This document shows, one piece after another, positions 8,635 to 16,689 of a stretch of DNA of 64,000 bases. The position numbers and the translations under genes were made by a program. The DNA comes from Euryarchaeota archaeon UBA23 (GTDB lineage: Archaea; Thermoplasmatota; Poseidoniia; Poseidoniales; Thalassarchaeaceae), in assembly GCA_002498725.1 (NCBI GenBank), contig DAIJ01000017.1:62001-126000 (forward strand), read 5' to 3'. The notes below the pieces were generated by a model. That model made no database searches, had not been told where the DNA came from, and saw only the letters and a program-made list of their open reading frames with translations. Position 1 is the stretch's first letter; each line of letters begins with the position of its first letter.

Positions 8635-8661
8635 TTATTAGGATGATTAAGCATAGGTTTC

Positions 8662-10281
8662 ATGCATCTATTCCCCCTCAGAGGGACAATGGACGGTTCT
8701 ACGAACTCCAATGGGCTACATTCAGATAGGTCTTCTCACCCATCTCCTGAGTCACTTTTGGATTCAAATCATCCGCCTCAGGGACATCCTCTTTCAGGTA
8801 ACCCACCATACACCAGAGGGATATATTCTGACATGTATAGACAACGTCTCTGGACAATGAGGCAATATGCTGGTTTTTCGGATGCAGAATCTACAAATAT
8901 ACGATTTAAGAATTTATTAAATCAGGGTCAGTCGGGTTTATCTGTCGCCTTTGACCTCCCTACTCAATTGGGTTTGGATTCGGATGATTCACTTTCAGAA
9001 GGAGAAGTAGGTAAAGTTGGTGTACCAATTGATAGTATTGATGATATGAGGAAATTGTTTGAGGATATCGATCTCGGTAGTATATCTACTTCTATGACAA
9101 TTAATGCACCTGCGAGTTCATTATTTGCATTATATGTGGCGCTTGCTGATGAATTGGGCATAGATCGTAAAAAATTAAGGGGGACTGTACAAAATGACAT
9201 CCTCAAGGAATATATTGCAAGAGGATTGTATATATTCCCTCCATCCTCATCATTAAGATTAACAACAGATCTTATGAATTGGTGCAGCAAAAACACCCCT
9301 TTATGGAATTCAATATCTGTAAGTGGATATCATATGAGGGAAGCAGGATGTACGGCTGCACAAGAAATTGCATTTACAATTTCAAATGGTTTACAATATA
9401 TAGAATCTGCAATTTCTAGTGGAATGAAAGTTGATGATTTCGCACCTAGAATTTCTTTTTTCTTCGGCTGTCATAATGATTTCTTTGAAGAAGTTTCAAA
9501 GTTTAGAGCTGCTAGGAAACTATGGTATGAAATGGTTACAGAAAGATATTCACCAGTAAATGAAAAATCTGCTATGTTAAGATTCCATACGCAAACTGCT
9601 GGAGTCACACTTACTGCCCAACAACCATTGAATAATGCAGTTCGAGTTTCATACCAGGCAATGTCAGCAGTTCTTGGTGGCACTCAAAGTTTGCATACCA
9701 ATTCTTACGATGAAGCTATAGGTTTGCCTACCGAAATATCTTCAAGTCTAGCCCTCAGAACACAGCAAATCTTGGCTAATGAAACAAAGATATCCGAAGT
9801 AGTTGACCCGTTGGCCGGATCATACCTAGTAGAAGAATTAACAGCTACTTTAATTGAAGAAGCAAAAGAAATTATTGAAACAATCGATAATCGGGGAGGA
9901 GCATTAGAATGCGTCATTTCGGGATATCAGCAAAAAGAAATTCACGAAAGTGCATGGAACCAACTCAATTCTATAGAATCTGGTACAACAAAGGTAGTTG
10001 GGGTGAACATTAATGTTGAAGATGGAGATTATAATATGAAATCTCAAATATTAGATAAGAATCTAGTTTCCAAACAACTTGAACGACTAGAAAAAATTAG
10101 ACAAGAAAGAAATCAAAGTATTGTTGATGAAAAATTATTGTCGTTGAAATCAGCAGCAGATGGTGATATGAATTTAATCGATCCAATGATAGATGCATAT
10201 AGAAGTGGAGCAACTATTGGAGAAGTAAATGGTGTACTGAGGTCATCATTTGGTACTTGGATAGCACCAAGCGGAGTATGA
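8662..10281 (+). CDS. mcmA: Methylmalonyl-CoA mutase, large (catalytic) subunit
   Basis: 539 residues covering the TIM-barrel catalytic domain only. Conserved blocks are YTRGIYSDMYRQRLWTMRQY, GLSVAFDLPTQLGLDSD, SMTINAPA, SGYHMREAGCTAAQE, FFFGCHNDFFEEV, QTAGVTLTAQQP and GGTQSLHTNSYDEA. It interconverts methylmalonyl-CoA and succinyl-CoA with adenosylcobalamin. The B12-binding domain (DxHxxG) is absent, as in other archaeal two-subunit enzymes, and its gene is not in this window. The epimerase follows after 10 bases. ATG 8689, preceded by GAGGGA, is an alternative start. With the epimerase it implies propionyl-CoA oxidation or the methylmalonyl route. Confidence 0.95.
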   Translation: MHLFPLRGTMDGSTNSNGLHSDRSSHPSPESLLDSNHPPQGHPLSGNPPYTRGIYSDMYRQRLWTMRQYAGFSDAESTNIRFKNLLNQGQSGLSVAFDLPTQLGLDSDDSLSEGEVGKVGVPIDSIDDMRKLFEDIDLGSISTSMTINAPASSLFALYVALADELGIDRKKLRGTVQNDILKEYIARGLYIFPPSSSLRLTTDLMNWCSKNTPLWNSISVSGYHMREAGCTAAQEIAFTISNGLQYIESAISSGMKVDDFAPRISFFFGCHNDFFEEVSKFRAARKLWYEMVTERYSPVNEKSAMLRFHTQTAGVTLTAQQPLNNAVRVSYQAMSAVLGGTQSLHTNSYDEAIGLPTEISSSLALRTQQILANETKISEVVDPLAGSYLVEELTATLIEEAKEIIETIDNRGGALECVISGYQQKEIHESAWNQLNSIESGTTKVVGVNINVEDGDYNMKSQILDKNLVSKQLERLEKIRQERNQSIVDEKLLSLKSAADGDMNLIDPMIDAYRSGATIGEVNGVLRSSFGTWIAPSGV

Positions 10282-10290
10282 GGTGTGTTA

Positions 10291-10708
10291 AATGACCAAA
10301 GAAACTAGAATTGACCATATTGGAATAGCTACAAATTCACTAGATGAAAATAGTTGGTTTTGGTCTGAATTAGGTTTCAAACAATTAACCGATGAAATAA
10401 ACATAGATCAAGGCGTAAAAATTCGTTTTTTCGAATCAGAAAATACAATGAATCATCCTAAAATTGAGTTGCTTGAACCTATAGGAAGTGATTCTCCAAT
10501 AGGGAGATTTATCCAAAAAAAAGGTCAGGGAATACAACAATTAGCAATTTCGGTTGAAAATATTGATGAAATGATTTTGAGGCTTAAAGATAAAGGTTGT
10601 AAAATGATTAATGAATCTCCCGTTGAAGGTGTATCTGGTTCTCGAATTGCTTTTGTTCATCCATCATCTACAGGTGGAGTATTAGTTGAGTTAGTAGAAA
10701 AAATTTGA
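10291..10708 (+). CDS. mce: Methylmalonyl-CoA epimerase
   Basis: Vicinal-oxygen-chelate fold protein of 138 residues (ATG at 10291/10292, five bases after GAGGTG). It opens with TRIDHIGIATNSLDENSWFW, the usual epimerase N-terminus carrying the first metal His. It continues with IELLEPIGSDSPIGRFI and GQGIQQLAISVENID, and ends VLVELVEK with the terminal Glu ligand. It epimerises (S)- to (R)-methylmalonyl-CoA, the substrate form for the mutase encoded immediately upstream. Operon partner of mcmA. The end of the gene runs into the repeats proposed as an operator for the next gene. Confidence 0.92.
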
Positions 10709-10739
10709 TATTACTAGAATATTACTAGAGTAATACTAA
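10708..10739 (+). promoter_or_regulatory. Tandem 11-bp repeat and palindrome upstream of the RHH gene (putative operator)
   Basis: ATATTACTAGA occurs twice in direct tandem (10708-10718 and 10719-10729), followed by GTAATACTA. Within it, ATTACT-AG-AGTAAT (10721-10734) is a perfect inverted repeat. It lies 26 bases before a ribbon-helix-helix gene; such proteins commonly bind short repeated half-sites and regulate themselves. Confidence 0.5.
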
Positions 10740-10764
10740 AATAGCGTTATCTATTGCCACTAAT

Positions 10765-10935
10765 ATGCCTAAAGTTAGTCTTGATATGCCAAATGAGATA
10801 CTTGATGATCTCAAAAAACATGTTGGTGATGAAAGAAAATTTGTATCTGTTGCAGATGCAATTAGAACCGCTTGTCGTAAAATGTTAGATCATTTAGATG
10901 AAATTGATGCGAGGCATGGGAGATTGGAGGAATAA
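10765..10935 (+). CDS. Ribbon-helix-helix (CopG/NikR-like) DNA-binding protein, 56 aa
   Basis: The 56-residue product begins PKVSLDMPNEILDDLKKHV, the beta-strand and first helix of RHH/MetJ-Arc regulators. It continues FVSVADAIRTACRKML, the second helix with the usual S-x-A-x-AIR pattern, and has an acidic, helical tail. No metal-binding C-terminal domain is present. It ends two bases before the folE start, and its last codons contain the GGAGGAA Shine-Dalgarno of folE, so it is the first gene of the preQ0 operon. A role as regulator of that operon is inferred from position and the upstream repeats. Confidence 0.82.
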   Translation: MPKVSLDMPNEILDDLKKHVGDERKFVSVADAIRTACRKMLDHLDEIDARHGRLEE

Positions 10936-10937
10936 AG

Positions 10938-11507
10938 ATGATCGAAAGAAAAGAGGCTGAAGAAGCGGTTAGAACATTGTTAGGATATCTAGAATCAGAT
11001 GTGCATAGAGAAGGTTTAGAAAATACTCCAAAAAGAGTGATTGACTCATTTGATGAAATATTCTCAGGATATGGAAAAAATCCCTCTGAAGTATTAGATT
11101 CGACATTTAATGCAGAAGGATATGATGGTATTGTTTTATTGAAGGATATAGAATTCCATTCGACTTGTGAACATCATCTACAGCCATTTAGAGGCAGAGC
11201 TCATGTTGCCTACATACCTACACAAAGAATCGTTGGTATTAGCAAACTAGCAAGAATTGTTGATTTACACGCAAAGCGGCTACAGAATCAAGAAAGAATC
11301 ACAAAATCTGTTGTTGATGATATTGTTGAGAACCTAAATCCATTGGGTGCTGGCGTAGTAATTGAAGCGAGTCATGGTTGTATGCAATGCCGTGGAGTTT
11401 CTAAGCAGAATGCAGTTATGACAACGAGTGCGATGAGGGGTGTCTTCTTTGATAAGGCTGAAGCACGCTCTGAATTATTACAATTAATTAGGAGTAGAGA
11501 TCAGTGA
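10938..11507 (+). CDS. folE: GTP cyclohydrolase I (FolE type)
   Basis: 189 residues, standard for GCYH-IA. It converts GTP to dihydroneopterin triphosphate, the entry reaction of the preQ0/archaeosine pathway (and of folate). Zinc ligands are visible in FHSTCEHHLQPFRG (Cys and His) and HGCMQCRGV (second Cys). GISKLARIVDLHAKRLQNQE is the conserved core helix region. Most archaea use the unrelated MptA or FolE2 forms, so a bacterial origin by transfer is likely (inference). The stop overlaps the GTG of queE (GTGA), indicating coupled translation with the rest of the operon. Confidence 0.95.
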   Translation: MIERKEAEEAVRTLLGYLESDVHREGLENTPKRVIDSFDEIFSGYGKNPSEVLDSTFNAEGYDGIVLLKDIEFHSTCEHHLQPFRGRAHVAYIPTQRIVGISKLARIVDLHAKRLQNQERITKSVVDDIVENLNPLGAGVVIEASHGCMQCRGVSKQNAVMTTSAMRGVFFDKAEARSELLQLIRSRDQ

Positions 11508-12100
11508 AAATTTATCCTGTAGTTGAGATCTTTCACTCCGTACAGGGTGAAGCATTTCACACAGGTGTTCCACATGTTTTCATTCGATTTGGTAATTGTA
11601 ACCTAAGATGTGAATGGTGCGATACTGATTTTTTAACATATAATGAGATGGGGCTAGAAGAAATCATTACTGAAGTGTTATCGTATAATTGTGATAGAGT
11701 GATTTTTACAGGAGGCGAACCATGTATTCAGGACCTTCAAACAATAGGTCAAGAGTTAAAGAAGCATGATATTCATCTTTCAGTAGAAACTAATGGAACC
11801 ATAAAAGTTCCAGATATTATTGATTGGATATGTGTTTCACCTAAAGATCAATTATATCCTAATGTTGGAATTAAACAACGTACTGGTGATGAATTAAAAG
11901 TAGTCTATTGTGGGCAAGATCTCTCCCTTTATGATGATCTTAAATCAGGTTTTCAACATCATTTCATTCAACCATGTTATTTGGAAAATGAAAGTATAGC
12001 AGACAATGGCCGAAGTTTTGCTTTAGTAGAAAATATAGTTAAGTCAAATCCTGGATGGAGACTATCTTTACAGACACACAAATGGATGGGAGTTGATTGA
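11504..12100 (+). CDS. queE: 7-carboxy-7-deazaguanine synthase QueE
   Basis: Radical-SAM ring-contraction enzyme of the preQ0 pathway. The cluster motif is FGNCNLRCEWCDTDF (CxxxCxxC), followed by FTGGEPCIQ and SVETNGT, typical of the compact QueE fold. 198 residues. Start is GTG at 11504, overlapping the folE stop by four bases. The stop directly abuts the queC ATG (TGAATG). Together with FolE, QueD and QueC it accounts for GTP-to-preQ0 synthesis. Confidence 0.94.
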   Translation: MKIYPVVEIFHSVQGEAFHTGVPHVFIRFGNCNLRCEWCDTDFLTYNEMGLEEIITEVLSYNCDRVIFTGGEPCIQDLQTIGQELKKHDIHLSVETNGTIKVPDIIDWICVSPKDQLYPNVGIKQRTGDELKVVYCGQDLSLYDDLKSGFQHHFIQPCYLENESIADNGRSFALVENIVKSNPGWRLSLQTHKWMGVD

Positions 12101-13189
12101 ATGAGAGCAGTCATGGCTTTGAGTGGAGGAATGGATTCTACTGGATTATTAATGCGTCTTTTAGCAGAAGGATACAAGGTTTCGTGTATTTCATATGATT
12201 ATGGACAAAAACATATTATAGAAATTGATAGAGCTATTCAGAATATAAATTATCTAATGAATAATGGTATTGAAGTTGAGCATAAAATTACAGATTTATC
12301 AGATGTAATGGGATTATTTCACTCATCGTTAATAACAGGAGGAGAAGAAATACCAGAAGGTCACTATGAAGAGGAACAAATGAAATCTACAGTTGTACCT
12401 AATAGAAATGCTATTTTTTCCTCTATTTTGTATGGTTATGCATTGAGCATTGCATTGAAGGAAGATATTGATGTTAAAATTGCATTAGGAGTTCATTCTG
12501 GTGACCACGCTATTTATCCGGATTGTAGACCAGAATTCTATGAATCATTGGGAGATTCATTTGCATTAGGCAATTGGGATTCTGAAAGGGTATCATTCCA
12601 CCTACCTTATATCGACGGTGATAAAGAATCAATACTCAGAGATGCTTTAGTCTCTTGTGGAAAATTGGGTATTGATTTTGATACTGTTTTCGCTAATACA
12701 AATACATCATATAATCCAGATGTAAATGGTAGGTCCTCCGGCACTAGTGGTGCTGATGTAGAAAGGATACTTGCATTCCATGCAATTGGTAGAAGGGACC
12801 CTGTGGAATATGTTAGTTCATGGGAAGATGTTCTTAATGGTGCACTTAAATCACAATTAAGATATCATGTAATGAAAGAAAATGGGACTGAACGCCCCTT
12901 TACTGGAGAATATGATAAACACTATAATGATGGTATTTACAACTGTGCTGATTGTGGTAAGAAGCTATTCTCTTCTAAGTCAAAATTTGATTCTGGTTGT
13001 GGATGGCCAGCTTTTTCTAAGGAAATTGAAGATGCTGACATTACACAGTTAGAAGATCGTTCTTATGGTATGACGAGAATTGAAGTTAGATGCAGTGGTT
13101 GTGACTCACACCTAGGTCATTTATTCCACGAAGCAAGAGGTCTAAGATATTGCATAAATTCTATTTGTTTAGATTTTGAAGGTGAATGA
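12101..13189 (+). CDS. queC: QueC-MsrB fusion: preQ0 synthase domain joined to methionine-R-sulfoxide reductase
   Basis: 362 residues in two domains. Residues 1-~245 are QueC: the PP-loop SGGMDS (8-13), SYDYGQKH, VPNRNAIF and GVHSGDHAIYPDCRPEF, converting carboxy-deazaguanine to preQ0 with ATP and ammonia. The usual QueC zinc region near residues 203-225, normally four Cys, reads SYNPDVNGRSSGTSGADVER and contains none. Residues ~253-359 are a complete MsrB: zinc CADC (282-285) and CSGC (331-334), SGCGWPAF, HLGHLF and RYCINS with catalytic Cys351. There is no stop or slip between the domains and the linker is short. It sits between queE and queD, so the QueC role is supported by context; why MsrB is attached is unknown. 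Confidence 0.93.
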   Translation: MRAVMALSGGMDSTGLLMRLLAEGYKVSCISYDYGQKHIIEIDRAIQNINYLMNNGIEVEHKITDLSDVMGLFHSSLITGGEEIPEGHYEEEQMKSTVVPNRNAIFSSILYGYALSIALKEDIDVKIALGVHSGDHAIYPDCRPEFYESLGDSFALGNWDSERVSFHLPYIDGDKESILRDALVSCGKLGIDFDTVFANTNTSYNPDVNGRSSGTSGADVERILAFHAIGRRDPVEYVSSWEDVLNGALKSQLRYHVMKENGTERPFTGEYDKHYNDGIYNCADCGKKLFSSKSKFDSGCGWPAFSKEIEDADITQLEDRSYGMTRIEVRCSGCDSHLGHLFHEARGLRYCINSICLDFEGE

Positions 13190-13190
13190 A

Positions 13191-13646
13191 ATGGTTACTA
13201 GGATTAAAAGATGGGTTGAAACAGATACAGGTCATAGAGTTCCTAATCATAATAGTAAATGTAGGAATTTGCATGGTCACAGATATCGTTGGGAAGCGGA
13301 ATTATCGGGTGAAGTAGTTACAGAAAGTGGTGTATCTGAAGAAGGGATGTTGATTGATTTTTCAGATGTTTCAAAAATTTTGACAAAACATATTCATGAT
13401 GTTGTAGATCATGCATTCATTGTCTACGAAGGTGATACTGAAGCGATAAACGCCCTTTCAGTAATGCCTGATGGGCACAAGACAGTTGTAGTATCATTCA
13501 TACCCACAGCAGAAAATCTTGCTAAGTGGGCATTCAAGCAAGTTGAGCCACACATAAAATCGTCATATGGTAATAAGCTTCAACTACATGCATTCCATGT
13601 AAGAGAGACTCCAAAATCCTGGGCTTCGTGGTATTCTGAATCATAG
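13191..13646 (+). CDS. queD: 6-carboxy-5,6,7,8-tetrahydropterin synthase QueD
   Basis: 151 residues from ATG 13191, one base after the queC stop and preceded by AAGGTGAAT. A longer reading from a TTG at 13176 is less likely. Zinc histidines lie in TGHRVPNHNSKCRNLHGHRY, which also supplies the Cys used by QueD and the HGH pair. DFSDVSKIL, VVDHAF, PTAENLAKW and HVRETPKSW are the remaining family blocks, with the catalytic Asp/His and the pterin-binding Glu. It makes carboxy-tetrahydropterin from dihydroneopterin triphosphate, the substrate for QueE. Last gene of the operon. Confidence 0.94.
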   Translation: MVTRIKRWVETDTGHRVPNHNSKCRNLHGHRYRWEAELSGEVVTESGVSEEGMLIDFSDVSKILTKHIHDVVDHAFIVYEGDTEAINALSVMPDGHKTVVVSFIPTAENLAKWAFKQVEPHIKSSYGNKLQLHAFHVRETPKSWASWYSES

Positions 13647-13716
13647 TTATGATTCTTGTTTGTTATAGTAATCTACACATCTTAATCTTGATAAAATGAT
13701 TCGTCTTAGGTAATTT

Positions 13717-15207
13717 ATGAAGTCTATAGTTAATGCACTGGTTCTAATTCTAATTTTTTCCTCCATATCAGGATGCTTCGGTGGAGACGATTCCACTCCT
13801 GCCTTGTTTGAGGGTGATGAGCCTGGAGAATGTTCTGATGGAGCTGACAATGATCAGGATGGATTATTCGACTGTAATGATCCTAATTGCGCTGGAGCAG
13901 CCTTTTGTTCAGAACCAGTAATTGATGATGAATCTGTCAATCAAAATGAAACTAATAATGACGATATTCCTCTTGGTCCAATCGAATTAACAAATGAAAT
14001 GATTGACAATGGCATTCTAGACAATAACGACTGTGCTGTTGTGATAATTACGACTGATTGGGATGGCCCAAGTAGTCAATTAATGGCTCAACTAACGAAC
14101 TTTAACAATAGTAATTCTAATTTCGAATTGTATGTTGCTAACATTCAAAACGATTTACAAGATGATATTTTACCCAGTTTCGAGCAATTCAGAGAAGGCA
14201 TATTGATGCCTGAATCTATACCATCGATTGCCATCATTTCATTCGAAGAGCAAATAATCCCGTCTTGGACGGATATCCAAGAAGCCGCTCTTGTTGACAT
14301 TGTTTGTACATTGGAACAGAGGGATAGCATTTCAGAGGCATTTGAACAGCTGGACGAACCGACCTCAGAAGATTTGTACTACACTAGAATAACCAACGTT
14401 ACAATCACTCCAGAGAATCCACATTCTCATGAAAATCCAGTATGTTCCGCACAGTGGGAAACCAACGAGTATGATGACATGGCCATCACAGTGTTGTATT
14501 CTTGGATCATGGTTTGGAATGAATCAGCATTTACGGAGTCTGAGGGTAATGACCCTGATAGTGTTTGGTATTCTAATTTCTCAGAAAGCGGAATATTTGA
14601 CAGAAATGATACTGATTGGAGAACCAATCCCAATAATGGAGAGCGCTTCACGAATGTTGAAATTGCGAATCAATCAATCAGCGATAAGGAGCTAACCTGT
14701 TCGGCGTTTCTGGTGACACAGGCTTTGGCCAGTGGAATTTCAGAAGTCGATTTTCAATACCTAGTAGAAGATGTGTTAGACCGGGATTTTAGTAATCCAG
14801 TGAGATTCCAATCAGAAGGAACAGGGGATGATTGCGAGGGCAATCTCGATTGTGCTGGAGTATGTAATGGGGATTCGACTCTTGATGAATGTGGTGTATG
14901 CGGTGGCGATGGTTCAAGTTGTGGTGGAACCGATCCCGCTGATCCTGAGGGAGGTTGTGGGAACATTACCTACGCCGGCTGTTGTAATACGGACGAAGAC
15001 GGAAATTACACAATTATTGTCTGGTGTGAAGATGGGGAAATTAACACACTTAACTGCTCCAGTTCAGGGACTCTTACAGGATGCGGATGGGACGCTTCAG
15101 AGGGATTCTATAATTGTGTGGAATCCACAAATGCAGGAACTGAGGATCCAAGCGGAGAACATCCTTGTGATTGTTCGGAACTAGAATCTGAGGATTCAGA
15201 GGGTTAG
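13717..15207 (+). CDS. Secreted lipoprotein with degenerate thioredoxin-like domain and Ca-binding/Cys-rich motifs
   Basis: 496 residues. It has a signal peptide ending in a lipobox-like ISGC (Cys20). Next comes CSDGADNDQDGLFDCNDPNC (39-58), an Asp-rich calcium-loop motif common in secreted proteins of marine microbes. Residues ~105-200 resemble a thioredoxin fold: VVIITTDWDGPSSQLMAQL, where WCGPC would stand, and SIPSIAII at the cis-Pro position (Pro169). Both redox cysteines are replaced by Asp/Ser. The C-terminal third is Cys-rich with the DCAGVCNGDS/DECGVCGGDGSSC repeat type and an acidic tail. Probably anchored on the outer face of the membrane; function unknown. Confidence 0.82.
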   Translation: MKSIVNALVLILIFSSISGCFGGDDSTPALFEGDEPGECSDGADNDQDGLFDCNDPNCAGAAFCSEPVIDDESVNQNETNNDDIPLGPIELTNEMIDNGILDNNDCAVVIITTDWDGPSSQLMAQLTNFNNSNSNFELYVANIQNDLQDDILPSFEQFREGILMPESIPSIAIISFEEQIIPSWTDIQEAALVDIVCTLEQRDSISEAFEQLDEPTSEDLYYTRITNVTITPENPHSHENPVCSAQWETNEYDDMAITVLYSWIMVWNESAFTESEGNDPDSVWYSNFSESGIFDRNDTDWRTNPNNGERFTNVEIANQSISDKELTCSAFLVTQALASGISEVDFQYLVEDVLDRDFSNPVRFQSEGTGDDCEGNLDCAGVCNGDSTLDECGVCGGDGSSCGGTDPADPEGGCGNITYAGCCNTDEDGNYTIIVWCEDGEINTLNCSSSGTLTGCGWDASEGFYNCVESTNAGTEDPSGEHPCDCSELESEDSEG

Positions 15208-15243
15208 CATAATAACAATATATCCCCCATCCTAAGGGTGGTT

Positions 15244-15435
15244 ATGGAGTTTAAAGAGTTGGAGAGAAGACTGACAGAATTGGAAGCCAAAGTTGTTGAA
15301 ATAGAAGGAGCAATGTGGAAGTGTTTGGAAATTATAAACAAGAATCAGGAGATTATGGATTCGGTTCATGATACCTTCCAAAACCTCAATGCATATCTAA
15401 TGGTCAATGTAGGACCTCCTCTTTTCGTTGAGTGA
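15244..15435 (+). CDS. Small coiled-coil protein (63 aa)
   Basis: Starts at ATG 15244 after AAGGGTGG. The first ~40 residues (MEFKELERRLTELEAKVVEI and on) form heptads expected to coil; the C-terminal part is neutral and ends GPPLFVE. The gene stands alone between the lipoprotein and the convergent trmJ. No family recognised. The Shine-Dalgarno, codon use and coiled-coil periodicity argue that it is real, but at this length a chance frame is possible. Confidence 0.55.
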   Translation: MEFKELERRLTELEAKVVEIEGAMWKCLEIINKNQEIMDSVHDTFQNLNAYLMVNVGPPLFVE

Positions 15436-15459
15436 TTTTACTGCCTGGTTTGATATAGT

Positions 15460-16221
15460 CTATTGCCGCCGCTTTTCCTCAAAGGCATTTGCTGCTTCTG
15501 ATATGATTCCAAGAATCCTGTGAATCTCATCATCCTTAGGAAGACCTCTCATTATCACTCGAACAAGAGTTTCTTCTATCCCTTCTCTTTTGTGTTCCTT
15601 AGTAGGCATTGCGGCTACTAATCTAGTAGCCTCCTCGCGCAGAGTCTTCCTCAAATTCGGATCAAGGAGCCTACCCCCACTTCCTGAAGGTGTATTTTCA
15701 TCTGAATTATTATACCATGAAAAGCAAATTAATGCAACTGCATGACTTAGATTGAGGATTGGGTATCCTTCCCAAGTGGGTATAGTAACAAGTAAATCAC
15801 ACAAACGAAGCTGCTCATTTAGCAGTCCTTTGCCTTCTGGACCAAAAATTATTGCTGCCTTCCCTTCAATCCCTGCAAGTCGATTTGGCAATTCTTCAGG
15901 TAATAGGAAATGCCTCATTACAGTTTTATCACCAACTTCTCTTTTACCAGAAGTTCCAATTACTATTGAACAATCTACAAATGATTCTTCCATGGTATCG
16001 AATGATTTTGCTTTTTCGAGTACCAATTGAGCATTTTTAGCACGCTTTCTGGTTTCTTCCGACCAATTACAAGATCGACCTACAACTCTCAAGTCAGTAA
16101 TACCGAAATTTAGCATTGAACGAGCTACTGCGCCAATGTTGCCATCATGCATTGGCTCGACTAATATAATGCATATATTATCATTAAAATCAGGCAAAGA
16201 TATGTCGGCACGTTCTCCCAT
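15460..16221 (-). CDS. trmJ: SPOUT tRNA methyltransferase, TrmJ-like
   Basis: 2'-O-methyltransferase of the SpoU/TrmH superfamily. Motif 1 is ILVEPMHDGNIGAVARSM, motif 2 is IIFGPEGKGL and motif 3 is LNLSHAVALICF, which builds the SAM-binding knot. The C-terminal ~80-residue helical extension fits TrmJ, which methylates nucleotide 32 of tRNA. The start is taken as ATG 16221 (253 aa); a TTG at 16230 overlapping the eS17 stop is possible. Last gene of the ribosomal-protein operon. Target position is inferred from the family. Confidence 0.88.
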   Translation of the reverse strand: MGERADISLPDFNDNICIILVEPMHDGNIGAVARSMLNFGITDLRVVGRSCNWSEETRKRAKNAQLVLEKAKSFDTMEESFVDCSIVIGTSGKREVGDKTVMRHFLLPEELPNRLAGIEGKAAIIFGPEGKGLLNEQLRLCDLLVTIPTWEGYPILNLSHAVALICFSWYNNSDENTPSGSGGRLLDPNLRKTLREEATRLVAAMPTKEHKREGIEETLVRVIMRGLPKDDEIHRILGIISEAANAFEEKRRQ

Positions 16222-16226
16222 ACCAA

Positions 16227-16418
16227 TCAATCGGTACGGCGTTGGATATAACGTGTGATATATCCAGCAATCCAGTTTCTCATTCTTTTGTTATCTACAT
16301 CTGTAAATTCAGTAACTAACTGCTTATTGGTATCAAAATCTTTTGTGAATTTGTCAGGATAAATCTCGAGAAGACGAATTGCTCTTGTCTTGATGAATGA
16401 CGGACGAATATTACCCAT
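16227..16418 (-). CDS. rps17e: Ribosomal protein eS17 (S17e)
   Basis: 63 residues with the family pattern [18 protein letters not shown], then [12 protein letters not shown] and [12 protein letters not shown]. Small-subunit protein of archaea and eukaryotes. A strong GGAGGAGTAAT Shine-Dalgarno precedes the ATG. It follows eL31 closely and overlaps or abuts trmJ, so it belongs to the same transcript. Confidence 0.94.
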   Translation of the reverse strand: MGNIRPSFIKTRAIRLLEIYPDKFTKDFDTNKQLVTEFTDVDNKRMRNWIAGYITRYIQRRTD

Positions 16419-16420
16419 TA

Positions 16421-16684
16421 TTACTCCTCCACTAATTTAACTTCCAAAGGAAATCCTTCTTCCCTTGTACATACGATTCGTATCTTACGTGGTGGTTTTT
16501 GCATTCCACGCTCCCAAATCGCCTCATTTACAGCTTGATCTATCCAGATTTCTTCATCTTCCTGGATTTTCATGTGTTGAGCAACATGTCTCTTTATTTC
16601 CGCCATAGCACGGTTTGCCCTCTTAGTACGAGGTACATTCCATGCTGCTCTTAGAGGGATGACCATTTCTTTTATTTCAGTCAT
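16421..16684 (-). CDS. rpl31e: Ribosomal protein eL31 (L31e)
   Basis: 87 residues, matching the archaeal family length. It has [20 protein letters not shown], then [20 protein letters not shown] and [11 protein letters not shown]. Large-subunit protein near the peptide-exit tunnel. It starts a few bases after the eL39 stop, with AGGTGATT before the ATG, the usual eL39-eL31 gene pair. Confidence 0.96.
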   Translation of the reverse strand: MTEIKEMVIPLRAAWNVPRTKRANRAMAEIKRHVAQHMKIQEDEEIWIDQAVNEAIWERGMQKPPRKIRIVCTREEGFPLEVKLVEE

Positions 16685-16689
16685 CTAAA

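Noticed and set aside
12101..13189. QueC-like protein as part of a Qat or type IV CBASS anti-phage system
   Set aside because: It is within a coherent preQ0 operon with folE, queE and queD, and no Qat or CBASS partners are nearby.
14828..15184. Overlapping 118-codon frame inside the lipoprotein gene
   Set aside because: It is a shifted frame of the Cys- and Gly-rich repeats; the lipoprotein frame has a signal peptide and known motifs.
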